Part shown: piece after piece, positions 8,414 through 17,421 of the stretch
Layout of the letters: every line of letters begins with the position of its first letter
Numbering within the stretch: position 1 is the first letter of the stretch
Source of the DNA: Candidatus Kuenenia hertensis
Lineage (GTDB): Bacteria; Planctomycetota; Brocadiia; Brocadiales; Brocadiaceae
NCBI GenBank assembly: GCA_021646465.1
Contig: SOET01000001.1
Location: 62,001-126,000, forward strand
DNA length: 64,000 nt
Direction of reading: 5' to 3'
Translations under genes and position numbers: made by a program
Notes under the pieces: model-generated
The model's database searches: none
What the model was told of the DNA's origin: nothing
The model's input: only the letters and a program-made list of their open reading frames with translations

Positions 8414-9262
8414 TTAATGTGCCCTCTTATATATAAAATCATATTCATCTTTTAACATTTTCCTCCATATTGTAGCCTTATTTTTAAACCTAGGGGGTAC
8501 TCTATCTGCATTACGAACAGTCTCTTTTCTTTCCTCAATTGTTTTTACTTTAGGCAACCCAATTAAAGCGTAAGACTTAAATGGTTCCCTTACAGGAAAC
8601 CTTTCGAAATGATCTCTGGATGTCCAGAGTTCTTTGGCATTCATGAGATCTGCATCAAACGGAAGATCAAGATTCCTAACTTTTTCAAAAGGATTTTCAA
8701 GCGGTATAAATGGTGATGAACCTTTAAACTTCTCATTGTACAATTTCCGTTCTTCTTTATGTTCTATACTTTTTTCAAACACGATTCCTTCTGTATGTAC
8801 ATCTCTTTCCTTAATAGTTTTTACTTCTTTTCCTCCCGTTACTATTCTTCCTTCCGGTATATGCACTGTTTCATGGACTGGATAAATAAGGAAAGTATTA
8901 TAGCCTGGATAAGACCCGTAGCCAGGTTTGAAAATAATAAACCTGGTTTTTTCTCCGCCACTTGTAAGGGGGCAGAAATAAAAAAATATATTGCCCGGGG
9001 TAGTAAACTCTCCGTTGCTGTCAGTAAGGGTCTCCTGAACATCCGCACTATCACTGCCAGAATCCAGAGGTCCCCATACCGTCACACTGTAAATAGCTGC
9101 AACCAACGCTCCCTCAATAGGTTCTTTGGTCTCTGCATCTATCACCTTCCCTTTAAAAGCGCTTTCGTAATAAATAACCCAGCCACTGCTGGCCATTGCA
9201 GTATTAGATGTAGACAATAAAATTAATATCGTACATATGATTATGAAATAATTCCTTAACAT
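8414..9262 (-). CDS. Secreted protein with carboxypeptidase-regulatory-like domain
   Basis: 282 residues; ATG preceded by GAGGT. A signal peptide ends near TAMASSG. Residues about 35-130 read FKGKVIDAETKEPIEGALVAA, then TLTDSNGEFTTPG and KPGYGSYPGY. This is the beta-sandwich pattern of carboxypeptidase regulatory-like (CarboxypepD_reg) domains, usually adhesive or structural modules on exported proteins. The C-terminal 150 residues are charged and unrecognised. It is coupled to the downstream nuclease-like gene (one-base gap) and belongs to the operon behind the c-di-GMP riboswitch. Confidence 0.75.
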   Translation of the reverse strand: MLRNYFIIICTILILLSTSNTAMASSGWVIYYESAFKGKVIDAETKEPIEGALVAAIYSVTVWGPLDSGSDSADVQETLTDSNGEFTTPGNIFFYFCPLTSGGEKTRFIIFKPGYGSYPGYNTFLIYPVHETVHIPEGRIVTGGKEVKTIKERDVHTEGIVFEKSIEHKEERKLYNEKFKGSSPFIPLENPFEKVRNLDLPFDADLMNAKELWTSRDHFERFPVREPFKSYALIGLPKVKTIEERKETVRNADRVPPRFKNKATIWRKMLKDEYDFIYKRAH

Positions 9263-9420
9263 AGGTTACCTCTTAAATTAATAGTTATGAAAACTCGTAG
9301 TTCATTATCTTCGATGACCATTATTGCATTTCTATTAGCAGATTATGTATTTACACCTGCATGAAGAAATAATTGCTTCTTTTGCTAATTTGTACTATTT
9401 TAGAATACAAGCATCCAACG

Positions 9421-10450
9421 TTAAAATGCCTTTATCTTCCACAAACCATCCTGATCCTTTACAAACAGTAAATAATAGGAGTACGTGATTTCTTCTCTTG
9501 TCACTATGATTTCATATTCATCTCTGTTATCACCGATATCAACAAACCGTATATATCCCAATTCGTTGCCAATCGTATTAAGAACAGAAGAAAGGTCTGT
9601 AAACTGTTCCCGATACACTTCACAAAAACGATCATCAAAAAGAGCCAATGCACCCTCTACATCATTATTGATAAAGTATGTTATCAAACCCTCCCATTTT
9701 TCCTTAAAGTAGGCATCCATTTCATTTAAGGATAAGATGGTGATGGCAACTGTATCCGTATATAGGTTGCCCTGGTTATCAGTGACTGTGATAGTTGGAT
9801 AGTAGATTCCTTCCTGATTATAGACAAAAGATATATTGTCAGGATCTGCTATAATTTCATTAGCACCATTTCCTTTATAGTCTATTTCATACAAAATAAT
9901 TTGATTGCTTATTTGGGTATCCACGGCGAATGCGACTTCCAAAGGAGATACTCCGCTTGTTTTATTTGCAAAGAGATTTACCACGTTTTGATATTCGTTT
10001 GTTTGTACCGTTATTGAGTCTGTTATTTTATTACCATCCTTGTCTGTAGCAAATGCTGTTATTGTATTTGATCCTATTTCCAGAAATACACCATTGGCAA
10101 CAAACTCATTCCCCGATATTTCTGAAAGAACACTATTAACAATAATTCCGATATCCTGGATTTATTGTTTCAAAATCGGAAGGTGTAGCAGAAAGAAATG
10201 GCTCGAGTTCAGGAACCACACAAACGGAAATGTTTGATAAGGACAAAGTACTTTCGAATTCCGTTTCAATCAAAAAAGCCTCTCCACATTCCGCATCAAT
10301 TGTTATCTTTTCTGAAAACCATTGGATCGTATGTCCTTTCCCCGCATTGTCGTTTTTACCTCCACCCTTGCAGTCTGTAAAATATGCCAAAACGCACAAA
10401 AATTGAATAGCGACATAAAATAACATAAGAAGAATTCTTATTTTATCCAC
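9421..10450 (-). pseudogene. Secreted PKD-domain protein, frameshifted
   Basis: The first frame starts with a GTG at 10448-10450 (AAGGAG eight bases upstream) and encodes an N-terminal hydrophobic signal segment and a beta-rich domain up to SDFETINP, then stops at 10136. The next frame continues without a stop: IGIIVNSVLSEISGNE, then IGSNTITAFATDKDGN, then a PKD-like domain (YPTITVTDNQGN) and a C-terminal region with SnoaL-like features (FINNDVEGALALF), to 9421. Removing one G near 10155 joins the frames (AATCCAGATATCGG). It is either a one-base insertion or a sequencing error. It is the first gene after the c-di-GMP riboswitch, which suggests an exported adhesin-like product. Confidence 0.7.
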
Positions 10451-10720
10451 GTATTTTCTCCTTTAAAACCCTTGTTTAAAGATGTGTTAACTACATTAGG
10501 TTTTATAGTAAAAGAAAAAAAGAATACTCGTTTAGATAATGTAGACGAGTATGCATCAATTTCGCAAAATCAATCCAATAAGTTATCCTGCGAAAATATC
10601 GATTTATTTTGATAACATGACTGTTTTCTTTAATTCAGAAAAATGTCATGCCATTATTGCTGAGGATAGGAAATTCAATTGCCGCCGGTCATGAACAACA
10701 TGTTTGTTTTGCCTTTTTTC

Positions 10721-10766
10721 AAAAAAAAAGACCCAAGTCGGAATCCTAATCTGATACTTGGGTCTT
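10721..10766 (-). terminator. Rho-independent terminator of the c-di-GMP riboswitch
   Basis: Minus strand: AAGACCCAAGT, a 17-nt loop, ACTTGGGTCTT, then a run of nine T. The 11-bp stem is perfect. Its AAGACCC arm could instead pair with GGGTCTT inside the aptamer, giving the usual switch between termination and read-through. Confidence 0.85.
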
Positions 10767-10781
10767 CTATGAATTCATATT

Positions 10782-10862
10782 CATTTGGCAACCTGGCAAT
10801 CTTCACTACTGAAGACCCACGGCTTTGCGTCCCAACTTCGCAGTTGGTTTGCCTTTTTCAGA
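10782..10862 (-). ncRNA. Cyclic-di-GMP-I (GEMM) riboswitch aptamer
   Basis: The minus strand reads AAAGGCAAACCAACTGCGAA, then GTTGGGACGCAAAGCCGTGG, then GTCTTCAGTAGTGAAGATTG and CCAGGTTGCC. This reproduces the GEMM-I consensus: GGCAAACC, a GAA-capped stem, GGGACGCAAAGCC, and the tetraloop-receptor hairpin ending in AGGUNNCC. An intrinsic terminator follows 15 bases later. It would control the minus-strand genes from 10450 to 7342, all exported proteins, as expected for c-di-GMP control of surface or secreted functions. Confidence 0.9.
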
Positions 10863-10989
10863 TATTAAAAATTTTCAGCAGAGTAGCAAAAACGCAAAAA
10901 AATCAATATCTTTTTTTAATTCTTTATCGGAACAGGGAATCCCAAAAACATCTGCTTACAAATTACCCCTTAAGACAGCTAAAAAAATT

Positions 10990-12144
10990 TTAAGGAGACA
11001 AGGACACCGGCATACACGTATCCCGTGTCAATGACACATCCAGCACAAACAACCCACGATTTACATCGCTCACAATCACTATTCCGCTTGGGAAAAACGG
11101 ATAGACGCTCCATGCTCCGTTATATGATGATTCGTCATTTTCCGGATAGGTATCAAACCATCCGACCTGCTGTGGTTCTACCGGATTCTTTGCACAGAAA
11201 ACACGCAACCCCGCGGTATATTCCGCCTCAAATATAAACTTGCCGCGGACATATATATTGTGATCAATCGCTGAAACTCCCGAACTATACTCGTTAACCA
11301 GTTTTGGATGCTTCAGGTTCGTCACATCAAAAACAAGCGTCCTGTTTATATTGTCAAGTTCATCATTAAGATAGAGAAATCGTCTGTTATCATTTATCCA
11401 ACACTGATGCGCATACGCAAGATCGGGATATGGCGTCCGTGAAATACGAAACATATTCGATTTGTCCGTAACATCATAGATATCCAAGCCGCGGCCTTCT
11501 CCCGCTCCAAAACAGATTTGCCTGCCGGCATATGGTCCTCTTTTATACGTTATGACCTGTGCATCGTGTAATCCGTCACCGCCTTTAGCAGAAGACATCA
11601 TTCCCGCCAGTTCAGGGTTCTCCGGATCGATTAAATCATACGCAACCAACCGTTCCTCATTAATATTGGGAAGGCATAAATATAAAAATCCGCTCTTTTT
11701 ATCTATAGCAAGGTTGTGGGCAGTGTCTAACCCGTCTTCTGTAAACCTTTGAACAAACGTAACAATGCCATCATCGACGCCGGATAAATCGACAATATCC
11801 ATCCCTCCGCCGCATTCATTTACTACATAGGCATAATCCCGGTAAACCTTCACATCACCCCAATAACAACCGGTATGCGTTACATACTCAATAGTAACCG
11901 GATCGTAGGGAACGGTAATATCTACAATAACTAACGCGTCACGCACAACAAGAAGGGCATACTCACGTCCGGAACCGGAAACGTATCCCCAACAATCATT
12001 GGCGCTTTCCGGGTAAGAGGGTAAATCACTGAGAGAAACTTGTGATCGTAGAATAACATTTTTCGACTCATACTGCGCATAAGCATTTGACATCGCCATA
12101 ATACCCGTTAGGACAAAACAAAGGACTGTATTAAAAATATTCAT
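10990..12144 (-). CDS. Choice-of-anchor-B/LVIVD-repeat secreted protein
   Basis: 384 residues from the ATG at 12142-12144; the open frame extends to a GTG at 12180. A signal peptide ends at NAYA-Q. Repeated beta-propeller blades carry the LVIVD pattern: ALVIVDITVPYDPVTIEYV, GGGMDIVDLSG, LDIYDVTDKSN, TLVFDVTNLKHPKLV, GLFVLDVSL. LVIVD and choice-of-anchor-B proteins are exported beta-propellers, probably for binding or adhesion. The 282-bp repeat begins at 12180, directly upstream of the possible GTG. The gene's native promoter may therefore have been lost, and the start is uncertain. Confidence 0.75.
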   Translation of the reverse strand: MNIFNTVLCFVLTGIMAMSNAYAQYESKNVILRSQVSLSDLPSYPESANDCWGYVSGSGREYALLVVRDALVIVDITVPYDPVTIEYVTHTGCYWGDVKVYRDYAYVVNECGGGMDIVDLSGVDDGIVTFVQRFTEDGLDTAHNLAIDKKSGFLYLCLPNINEERLVAYDLIDPENPELAGMMSSAKGGDGLHDAQVITYKRGPYAGRQICFGAGEGRGLDIYDVTDKSNMFRISRTPYPDLAYAHQCWINDNRRFLYLNDELDNINRTLVFDVTNLKHPKLVNEYSSGVSAIDHNIYVRGKFIFEAEYTAGLRVFCAKNPVEPQQVGWFDTYPENDESSYNGAWSVYPFFPSGIVIVSDVNRGLFVLDVSLTRDTCMPVSLSP

Positions 12145-12179
12145 TCTCCACCATTTTTCATATTTCAAGTATTCTCTCA

Positions 12180-12461
12180 CAATATTTAATTATGATAATT
12201 TCTCAAATTTTAATATAATCTGGTTGTTCAGGGCAAAAACTATTTTACAGGAATTAACTCTTATAATAATGTTGACATGTTGTATTCCTCAAATTTCCAG
12301 CACTTGTCTAATTTAGATACCATATTTTAATCATTTAGGAGAAAGTAGTATGAAGCCAATACAATTAAAAGAAGGGGTTTATTGGGTTGGTGAAATTGAC
12401 TGGGATTTAAGAAATTTCCATGGTTATTCAACCCAGCGTGGGTCCACATATAATGCTTATC
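12180..12461 (+). repeat. 282-bp direct repeat, copy 2
   Basis: The intact partner of 7195-7476. It carries the promoter region and 5' end of the complete flavodiiron gene. Confidence 0.95.
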
Positions 12462-13531
12462 TGGTAATTGATGAGAAGATAACACTAATTGATGGCGTCA
12501 GACCGTATCTCTTTGATAAAATGATGCAGCGTGTTTCTTCTCTCATTGATCCCGCAAGCATTCAATATGTCATTTCAAACCATGTAGAAATGGATCATTC
12601 CGGCAGTTTGCCGCTTATTATGGATGTTGCAAAAAATGCAACTGTTTTAACATCCCCTAACGGGCAGAAAGGGTTACTGGCACATTACAAACGGAAAGAT
12701 TGGAATATGAATGTAGTGCAAATGGATGAAGAAGTCAACATTGGGAAAAGAACCTTCAAATTTTTTCTCACCCAGATGGTTCATTGGCCTGATAATATGG
12801 TAAGTTATCTGGTTGAAGATAAAATCCTTTTTTCGAATGACGCCTTTGGGCAGCATATTGCTTCACCCGAAAGATTTGATGATGAACTTTACTTCGGAAT
12901 TGCCCTTGAAGAGGCAAAAAAATATTACGCAAATATCGTTTTGCCTTATTCCTTACAAGTAAAGAAAACACTTGATAAGCTTTCTTCGCTGCCGATTGAC
13001 ATGATCGCCCCCAGCCACGGTATTGTATGGCGTTCACATGTAAACAACATTGTCACGGAATACAATACATGGGCAAGCAACGAACCAAGGAATAAATGCC
13101 TTATTATTTATGACACCATGTGGAAATCCACGGAGAAAATCGCGCACACTTTACATGCTGCTTTCAACCATAGCGGCATCGGTACAAAGATGATTAATCT
13201 CAGGCATAATCACATCTCGGACATTGTTACTGACGTATTAGATGCAAGATTTATTTGCGTGGGTTCCCCCACATTAAACAGTAATATGCTTCCCACCGTA
13301 TCCGCTTTTCTTACGTATCTCAAAGGTTTATCTCCGAAAAACAGGATTGGATTGGCATTTGGTTCTTACGGATGGGGAGGACAATCTGTTCGCCACGTGG
13401 AAGAGGCGTTAAAAGAATGCGATTTTGATCTGCTCGAAAACATAAAATTCCAATACATTCCTGATGAAACACAACTTCAGGAGACTTATGAAAAAGTAAG
13501 GCAGGAGATTGGGGGGAAAATAGACTCATAA
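12350..13531 (+). CDS. Flavodiiron protein (A-type flavoprotein, O2/NO reductase)
   Basis: 393 residues; ATG with AGGAG upstream. The N-terminal metallo-beta-lactamase-like domain keeps the diiron ligands His78-x-Glu80-x-Asp82-His83, His145, Asp164 and His223. From about residue 250 a flavodoxin domain binds FMN (LIIYDTMWKSTEKIA, then GSPTLNSNMLP and FGSYGWGGQ). Flavodiiron proteins reduce O2 to water or NO to N2O and protect anaerobes; NO is also an anammox intermediate. There is no extra rubredoxin domain, so an external electron donor is needed. Its promoter and first 37 codons are duplicated at 7195. Confidence 0.95.
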   Translation: MKPIQLKEGVYWVGEIDWDLRNFHGYSTQRGSTYNAYLVIDEKITLIDGVRPYLFDKMMQRVSSLIDPASIQYVISNHVEMDHSGSLPLIMDVAKNATVLTSPNGQKGLLAHYKRKDWNMNVVQMDEEVNIGKRTFKFFLTQMVHWPDNMVSYLVEDKILFSNDAFGQHIASPERFDDELYFGIALEEAKKYYANIVLPYSLQVKKTLDKLSSLPIDMIAPSHGIVWRSHVNNIVTEYNTWASNEPRNKCLIIYDTMWKSTEKIAHTLHAAFNHSGIGTKMINLRHNHISDIVTDVLDARFICVGSPTLNSNMLPTVSAFLTYLKGLSPKNRIGLAFGSYGWGGQSVRHVEEALKECDFDLLENIKFQYIPDETQLQETYEKVRQEIGGKIDS

Positions 13532-13631
13532 TAAGATTAATGTATGTTTATTGTTTTATTCCAAACATCTCTACATTGGTTGTTGCTATTAAAAGGAGTC
13601 AAGGCGCAAAGGATACAAGGGTTCAAGGGAA

Positions 13632-14003
13632 ATGCTTAAAAATTTTAAAGACTTGAAGGTTTGGCAAAAAGCTTATCAACTTTGTCTGGAAATCTATAAA
13701 ACAACAAAAAGGTTTTCAAAGGAAGAGTTGTATGGATTAACATCGCAAATAAGAAGAGCTGCCGTATCTGTTGTTTGCAATATTGCCGAAGGGTATGGGA
13801 GGAAGACGCTTCTGGAATATATACGATCTTTATACATAGCTTATGGCTCCATTTGTGAACTGGAAACACAAGTGCTTCTATCAGGAGATTTGGGTTATAT
13901 TGAAATTGAAAGAATAAAGACTCTTCAGGCAAATCTGTGTGAGGTTGAGAGAATGCTGAAAGCATTGATAAAATCGTTAGAAACCAAACACTCGAACCCT
14001 TGA
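13632..14003 (+). CDS. Four-helix-bundle (S23/IVP-like) protein
   Basis: 123 residues, starting FKDLKVWQKAYQLCLEIYK, with SQIRRAAVSVVCNIAEGYGR in the middle. This is the signature of the four-helix-bundle family first seen in 23S rRNA intervening sequences. Function unknown; the fold can form oligomers that bind nucleic acid. Short ggttcaag-type motifs flank the gene in opposite orientation (about 13599-13631 and 13994-14022), which hints at a small mobile or duplicated unit. Confidence 0.85.
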   Translation: MLKNFKDLKVWQKAYQLCLEIYKTTKRFSKEELYGLTSQIRRAAVSVVCNIAEGYGRKTLLEYIRSLYIAYGSICELETQVLLSGDLGYIEIERIKTLQANLCEVERMLKALIKSLETKHSNP

Positions 14004-14095
14004 ATCCCAAAACCTTGAATCCTTATTTAATCAATAAACAAAGAACCTGATGTTATTACTATCAAAATTCATATATTTTATTTCCCGCTAATTAC

Positions 14096-15865
14096 ATGAA
14101 AATATACTCATTACAGGACTTTCTTAACTACTTAGAAAAAAACGGCGAACTGGTTCGGATCAAAACGGAGGTTGACGCAAAACTTGAAGCTGCGGAAATC
14201 TCTATTCGCGCCCTTCAGCAGGGAATGCCCGCCTTACTTTTTGAAAATATAAAAGGTTCCCGATTCCCGCTTGCAATGAATATTCTTGCCAGCGATAAAC
14301 GGATAGAACTGGCGCTGGGAAAACATCCCGATCAACTGGGAGAAGAACTCATCACCTTCATGGAAGATGCAATGCCGCCGAAGCCAAAGGTGTTATTCAA
14401 ACACCCGGGAATTACAAAACGCCTGTTCAGCACCCTCCCAAAAACAACGTTCAGACCAACATCGCAGGAAGTAATTCAAGGGCCAGGTCTTGACGAACTC
14501 CCCATAATTACCTGCTGGCCGGAAGACGGAGGCCCATTCATCACACTGCCCCAGGTTTTTACCTGCGATCCCCGCAACGGAAAACGGAATGTTGGCATGT
14601 ATCGCATGCAGGTTTTTGACGGTAAAACAACGGGAATGCACTGGCAGATACAAAAAGGGGGAGGCTTTCATTATTTCCAATCCCAGAAAGCAGGGAAACC
14701 TTTTGAAGTCGCGGTAGCACTGGGAACGGATCCAGCCCTCTTACTGGCGACGGTAGCCGCCCTGCCGGAGGGCATTGACGAGGTCATGTTCAGCGGTTTC
14801 TTGCGCGGCAGAAGAACACGGATGACAAAAGGCAACACTATTTCAATACATGTTCCCGCAGACGCCGAATTTATACTGGAAGGCACCGTCCATTTGACGG
14901 AATTGCGGATGGAAGGGCCCTTTGGCGACCATTTTGGACATTATTCCAACGCCTCGGAATTTCCCGTTTTTCATATTAATATTATTACGCATAGAAAAAA
15001 TCCTGTATATCCCGCTACTGTTGTAGGCCGTCCGCCGATGGAAGACAAATATTTAGGAAACGCGACACAACAGGTGCTAGGCCCCCTCATCCGCCTCATT
15101 CACCCTGAAATAAAAGATCTCTGGGCATATTACGAGGCGGGATTCCACAATCTGCTGGTAGTGTCCGTTGAGGAACGTTACCGCAAAGAAGCCATGAAAA
15201 CGGCTCTCTCTATTATGGGCGAGGGACAGCTTTCACTGACAAAATGTGTTGTCACTGTATCAGAAGGAGTAAACCCGCGCGATTTCAATGCTGTTCTCAG
15301 GGAAATTCATGAATATTTTGACCCTGCATATGATTTTATTATGATTCCAAAGGTGCCGCTTGATACCCTTGATTTCACCAGTTATAAAATGAACCTGGGC
15401 AGTAAGATGATTATCGATGCGACAAGAGATAACAAAACAAAAGAACACGAAGAGAGAAACACTTCCCAAAATCTGGAAACGATAATAAAAAACATTGACA
15501 GCAGAATAATCGAATGGAATCTCCTGGCAGAGACGCTCCTGGTCGTTTCCGTAAAAGATAATGGAAGAGAGGTGGTACGCAACCTGACCAAATCCCCTGA
15601 AATTGTTTGGCCAAAAATCGTTGCCGCAGTGAGCCCTGACGTTGATATCCATAATCAGGAACAAACGATATGGGGCATTTTCACCCGCTTCGATGCGGAA
15701 AGGGATATTGTGTTTACGGAAGAAAAACTGGTGGGCATAAGTCCTGTCTTCAGAGGGAAAATGGGAATAGACGCCACATGGAAAAGGGGTTATCCATCAC
15801 CGCTTGTCATGCCGGACGAGATTATCGATCGGGTAAATAAGAAGTGGGATGCGTATTGGCGGTAG
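14096..15865 (+). CDS. UbiD-family decarboxylase (menaquinone type)
   Basis: 589 residues. It starts MKIYSLQDFLNYLEKNGELV, typical of UbiD. Family motifs include VGMYRMQVFD and MHWQIQKGGGFH (binding of prenylated FMN) and the catalytic region LRMEGPFGDHFGHYS with its Glu. Length and C-terminus (GIDATWKRGYPSPLVMPDE) match the longer menaquinone-biosynthesis decarboxylases rather than E. coli UbiD. The enzyme should decarboxylate an aromatic acid with prenyl-FMN made by UbiX, probably late in menaquinone synthesis. No other quinone gene is nearby, so the exact substrate is inferred. Confidence 0.88.
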   Translation: MKIYSLQDFLNYLEKNGELVRIKTEVDAKLEAAEISIRALQQGMPALLFENIKGSRFPLAMNILASDKRIELALGKHPDQLGEELITFMEDAMPPKPKVLFKHPGITKRLFSTLPKTTFRPTSQEVIQGPGLDELPIITCWPEDGGPFITLPQVFTCDPRNGKRNVGMYRMQVFDGKTTGMHWQIQKGGGFHYFQSQKAGKPFEVAVALGTDPALLLATVAALPEGIDEVMFSGFLRGRRTRMTKGNTISIHVPADAEFILEGTVHLTELRMEGPFGDHFGHYSNASEFPVFHINIITHRKNPVYPATVVGRPPMEDKYLGNATQQVLGPLIRLIHPEIKDLWAYYEAGFHNLLVVSVEERYRKEAMKTALSIMGEGQLSLTKCVVTVSEGVNPRDFNAVLREIHEYFDPAYDFIMIPKVPLDTLDFTSYKMNLGSKMIIDATRDNKTKEHEERNTSQNLETIIKNIDSRIIEWNLLAETLLVVSVKDNGREVVRNLTKSPEIVWPKIVAAVSPDVDIHNQEQTIWGIFTRFDAERDIVFTEEKLVGISPVFRGKMGIDATWKRGYPSPLVMPDEIIDRVNKKWDAYWR

Positions 15866-15922
15866 AACAACAACTTAAATTGAGAAGATTAAAGTAACTA
15901 ATTAAAACGGGAGAAATAACAA

Positions 15923-16234
15923 ATGAAAACGGAAAAAATCCTTACGAGTCTTATTAAGCCATTAGTACTTTCCGGAGCATATAAAGACGAGGCAGCAGCA
16001 CTGAAAGATATCGTGATTACCCAAATAGAAAGAAAGATAAAATCCTACGATAGAACTATCAATACGTTTCAAAAAAAATACGAAAAGGATTTTGATGTGT
16101 TTTCAAAAGATTTGAAAAATAAAGCAACTCTGGAATTAGAAGACGATTGGATGGAATGGAATGGGGCAATAGAGATGAAAAAGGCATGGAATGATGCGCT
16201 AAAAGAGGTTATTGAAAGTGAAGCAACGGTTTAA
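15923..16234 (+). CDS. Putative antitoxin partner of TumE-like toxin
   Basis: 103 residues, helical and charged, with a central coiled-coil-like stretch (IERKIKSYDRTINTFQKKYE). Its 3' end overlaps the start of the TumE-like gene by 17 bp, the classic coupling of a toxin-antitoxin pair with the antitoxin first. No DNA-binding domain is evident. The antitoxin role is inferred from position and size. Confidence 0.6.
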   Translation: MKTEKILTSLIKPLVLSGAYKDEAAALKDIVITQIERKIKSYDRTINTFQKKYEKDFDVFSKDLKNKATLELEDDWMEWNGAIEMKKAWNDALKEVIESEATV

Positions 16235-16604
16235 CCTTTTTGAAGTAATTTCGATACTAAAAGAGAGTGAATTTATATCAAGGGTAGAAATAAAAACCAT
16301 TGATGAAATTCACGAAAGCGGTATTTATAAGGTGCGATGCAGTTTAATTCCTTCGAAATATAAGCTTGAGAGAAGATTTGTAAAGACCCAAGAACAGATT
16401 TTATATTCCTATCAACTTTTTAGCAATACACCTATTGTTAGGTGGGATAATTCACCTCACTATCCAAAAATAAAAACTCATCCCCATCATTTTCATGCAG
16501 ATGATGGTGTTATCAAAGAATCAGAACTAACAGGCAATGTTGTTCCGGATATTAAAAAAATATTATATGAAATTACGAAAGTTATCGTAAAGTATGAATG
16601 TTGA
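16218..16604 (+). CDS. TumE/DUF6516-like toxin
   Basis: 128 residues from the GTG at 16218, eight bases after GAGGT; a TTG at 16212 is in frame. The C-terminal half has the DUF6516 pattern: EQILYSYQLF, VRWDNSPHYP, then THPHHFHADD. This family includes the TumE toxin of the TumE-TumA type II systems. The overlap with the upstream small gene supports translational coupling. Target not deducible. Confidence 0.7.
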   Translation: MKQRFNLFEVISILKESEFISRVEIKTIDEIHESGIYKVRCSLIPSKYKLERRFVKTQEQILYSYQLFSNTPIVRWDNSPHYPKIKTHPHHFHADDGVIKESELTGNVVPDIKKILYEITKVIVKYEC

Positions 16605-16692
16605 ATATTACGTTGAAAAGTATTAACAACACTGTCAATAATTTATTTATCAAATAACGCTTTTTTGGGTTAGATTTATATAACTTTTTTAT

Positions 16693-17418
16693 TTACCTCT
16701 TAAATAATTTCCCCTTTTTATGAAGTTGCTTGAATTTCCACACCATGAGTAACGTTTTCAAGAGTATCTTATAATTCAGTTTTGTTTCCCCATGGATTCT
16801 GTCTTCAAACTCTATCGGTATTTCCCTTATAGCAAACCCTTTTACATGTGCTTTATAAAACACTTCGGAGACAATTGAAGGGCCTGTTGAAATCATAGTG
16901 CCCAGTTGAATATCCTCCAATACCTTTCTTTTGAAACACCGATAACCGGAAGAAACATCATTTATTTTTAGTCCCAGTAAAATCCTGACGTAAACTCCCG
17001 CAAGAAATGTCACCATTCTGCGGACAATTCCCCTGTTCACATCCCTGCCGCCGCTCACGAACCTTGACCCGATTACCATGTCAGTATCCTGTAAGGCATT
17101 CAGCATTGCCGGAATATATCTCGGATGATGCGAAAAATCGGCGTCCATTTCCACCACATAATCCGCATTGTGATCCAGGGCATATTGGAATCCGGCAACA
17201 CCCGCGGAACCTCTCCCTCTGTCAGTTGTTCTCAGGAGCAATTCAACCCCCGGATGTACTTTGGCATGCTTTTTTACCTCTTCCGCTGTACCGTCAGGCG
17301 AGTTATCATCAACCACCACAATATGCAAATCAGAAATCTTCAGATTCAATATTTCCTGAATGAGTTTTCCGATGTTTTCTCTTTCGTTATAGGTAGGTAT
17401 CATTACGTATGTTTTCAT
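16693..17418 (-). CDS. Polyprenol-phosphate mannosyltransferase (GT2)
   Basis: 241 residues. The GT2 fold opens with VMIPTYNERENIG, followed by VVVDDNSPDGTA, the metal-binding VVEMDADFSHHP, and GSRFVSGG. The C-terminus holds EIPIEFEDRIHGETKL, typical of dolichol/polyprenol-phosphate mannose synthases (DPM1-like). It moves mannose from GDP-mannose to a lipid carrier at the membrane. There is no C-terminal membrane domain, so it is the soluble subtype. It ends the minus-strand unit that starts with the M20 peptidase (three-base gap). A lipid-linked mannose donor would suit the truncated TMTC-like transferase at 24283, but that gene is broken. Confidence 0.92.
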   Translation of the reverse strand: MKTYVMIPTYNERENIGKLIQEILNLKISDLHIVVVDDNSPDGTAEEVKKHAKVHPGVELLLRTTDRGRGSAGVAGFQYALDHNADYVVEMDADFSHHPRYIPAMLNALQDTDMVIGSRFVSGGRDVNRGIVRRMVTFLAGVYVRILLGLKINDVSSGYRCFKRKVLEDIQLGTMISTGPSIVSEVFYKAHVKGFAIREIPIEFEDRIHGETKLNYKILLKTLLMVWKFKQLHKKGKLFKR

Positions 17419-17421
17419 AAA

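Noticed and set aside
10679-10993. 104-codon plus-strand frame
   Set aside because: It runs antisense through the c-di-GMP riboswitch and its terminator, which explain the sequence far better.
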